This document shows positions 61,997-64,000 of a stretch of DNA of 64,000 nt, one piece after another (position 1 is the first letter of the stretch; the number at the start of each line of letters is the position of its first letter). The position numbers and the translations under genes were made by a program. Source of the DNA: Psoroptes ovis (Eukaryota; Arthropoda; Arachnida; Sarcoptiformes; Psoroptidae); NCBI GenBank assembly GCA_002943765.1, contig PQWQ01000003.1:496001-560000 (forward strand), written 5' to 3'. The notes below the pieces were generated by a model that saw nothing but the letters and a program-made list of their open reading frames with translations, searched no databases and was not told the origin of the DNA.

Positions 61997-63753
61997 TTCA
62001 TTTAGGCGTGTGTCAGTGTATGGTTGTTGATCAAGGCTTGCGCCGTGTTTTATAATTATTAAATTCTTCTGATGATTCTTGTGATATTCTTCATGTTCAT
62101 GAATCAAGAAAATAAAAAATCCAGGCGCGACACATACACCACAAAAAAAAACCATATAAAAAGACATAGAAAGTCACACTCATTGAGTTTGTCACAGTTT
62201 GTGAATTGTTTTTGATGGCTTTGGCAAAGATTTTTTTTTTGTGTCCAAAGATCTTTTGATTGAAATAACAATAATTGAAATGGCAAAAAGGTGTGTTTGC
62301 ATCCTTTTTGGCCACTCCTTTTTCCATTTTTTTCATTTCATTTCATTTCGTAGATGTCTTCGTCATTTGTTTCATTTTTAAGATCATATTGACGATGATG
62401 TTAATGTCTTCGAAAGTATTCATTTGTGATCCTTTTATTTCATTTGTCTTATTAGTATTATCATTATCATTATCATTATTGTTATTTGGCCAATATCATC
62501 TTCAATTTTATCGAAAAAATAAATGAATGAATGAAGGAGAAATATTGAATTGAAATGAAATGATGAAGAAGACAAGGAAAATAATCATAAATGATAATTT
62601 TCCATGATAATTTTTCTGTGTGTGTGTGTGAGCTCGATTAAGCACTACCATTATTATCAATGATATGCCGAATCCTTTTCACATCTTCACCATTGATGAT
62701 AAATGTGTGAATTATCAATGATTATTGAAATTATCGACCTTATAGCAAATTTGAATCGATGAAGAATGCGCTTCATTTGAATTTCATTGCCGGAAACAGT
62801 ATTGTAATCGATTTTGGTCACAATTCTAATTTTTTAATGTGTACGAACATTCTTATTTCAATTTAAATTTGGTTTAAACTTTGAACTTTAAAGATTGACA
62901 TCGATTCATTCATCGAGTATTTGAATTCATTGATTAATTAAAACATGTGCATGTAATCATCATCGTTATTATTATTAGTAATGATGGTTATATTTTAAAC
63001 CACTACTAATCAGAGACAAGAGAACTTTTCATTCAAAATATTTGGAATCATTGATTTCGATTCCGGCTTTTGATTGAAAATAATTACAATACAAATAAAA
63101 ACTAATAATTATCATTATTATTTAATAGTCAAGCCTAAACATCATCAGCAAACATTATCAATAGAAATAAGTGAAATTCAATTCAAGAATAAAACTCGAA
63201 AATATCAAAAACATCAATCAACTAATAATTTTGCTTAAGTGAAAAAACGACACAACATCTCATTGAATTCATCAATTTACAATTTCACATTCATTCACCA
63301 TGACTTACGCCGGAATAAAATTTAGTGAATGAATGGGTATACTGTGAATCAATCAATCAAAACAACGCCTCAAAAATTAATTGATATTTAAATTGAAAAC
63401 TGAAAATCTTTGTTCATACAAAATTACATCGGAATGATAATCATGTATTGGACATTGTCCATCATCATCATCATTACCATCAACAATAACAATTATCATC
63501 ATCAACTATAACCACAATTATCATCATCAAAATAATAATTTTCATTTATGAATTTAATTGAATTTAATTCAATGAAACAATGATTACATTGTTTTTAATT
63601 AAGTGACCAATGAAATTTCATTGAATTCATAAAATCCTTTACAGAATTCTTAATCATTTCTTATTTCAATCAAAGATTTTAATTAATCGAGAAAATTCCT
63701 TAATTATTGAAGTGAATTCAAGACAAAACAATTAATTCAATCAAATCTAATAA

Positions 63754-63901
63754 ATGCAACATTTATTTCCGTTCACATTCGCACCAATATCATCATTATA
63801 CACATCTCAAACATCGACAGTGCCATTATCATTGATAACCAACAACAACGATTATCAACAACGAAAATTGTTACCATCATCATCATCATCGATGGATCTG
63901 G
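63754..63901 (+). other. Possible first coding exon near the window end
   Basis: ATG at 63754 is preceded in frame by two TAA codons. Forty-nine codons follow, beginning MQHLFPFTFAPISSLYTSQT, then a Thr/Gln segment and five Ile from an ATC run. The exon would end GGATCTG before GTAATT, a weak donor. The beginning looks protein-like, the end looks like a trinucleotide repeat. The next exon would be outside the window. Confidence 0.22.
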
Positions 63902-64000
63902 TAATTTCATTTAACTTGATTTTGTTTACAAATTTCAAAAATCTTAAATCAAACAAATCCAAACCAAATATCTTGAATTTAAAAAAAAATCAATCAATCA

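Larger units (their letters stand above)
58303..64000. other. Right-end region with scattered exon-like pieces, no gene assembled
   Basis: AT-rich, with T-runs (e.g. near 59794) and ATC/ATT repeats. Four small plus-strand coding-like pieces occur (59834, 60791, 61090, 63754) and are listed individually; they cannot be joined into one reading by eye. A perfect 11-bp hairpin lies at 61963-61996. Confidence 0.4.

Overview
The window is animal nuclear DNA: very AT-rich, full of trinucleotide and tetranucleotide repeats, with short introns (57, 101 and 144 nt) and proteins rich in Asn, Gln, Ser, Asp and His runs. These traits and the gene content fit a compact arthropod genome, most likely an astigmatid (dust or mange type) mite. 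That placement is inference; no ribosomal or mitochondrial marker is present.

Five protein genes can be named from sequence, all nuclear factors. On the minus strand at 13.9-16.4 kb lies a two-exon PHD + JmjC gene of the KDM7 family, closest in its active site to PHF2. At 25.5-27.8 kb (+) is a SoxE-group HMG-box gene (SOX8/9/10 type) whose intron cuts the HMG box. It converges on CDIN1 (28.0-28.9 kb, -), the CDAN1-interacting nuclease. CDIN1 is head-to-head with the CAF-1 large subunit CHAF1A (29.2-30.6 kb, +), across only 268 bp that contain a consensus E2F site. At 34.8-36.4 kb (-) is a forkhead gene of the FoxQ2 type.

The rest is gene-poor: about 13.9 kb at the left, 9 kb between the JmjC gene and SoxE, 4 kb before FoxQ2, and about 27.5 kb to the right end. 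These stretches hold microsatellites, an 80-bp mariner-type MITE (5936-6015), a 188-bp tandem duplication rich in GCCATC sites (about 41695-42080), a GC-richer block with nested inverted repeats (19879-20037), and several short coding-like open frames of unknown origin. Some of the latter may be exons of long-intron genes, and they are reported with low confidence.

Most interesting: (1) CDIN1 and CHAF1A, which both act on histone H3-H4 supply (CDIN1 through Codanin-1/ASF1, CHAF1A as the replication-coupled chaperone), share a short bidirectional promoter with an E2F site; (2) the JmjC protein has Tyr instead of His as third iron ligand and a PHD finger lacking the usual aromatic cage; (3) CHAF1A is short, ending before the C-terminal winged-helix region; (4) the 188-bp repeat and the structured GC-richer block lie in otherwise featureless DNA. 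No tRNA, rRNA or CRISPR was seen.
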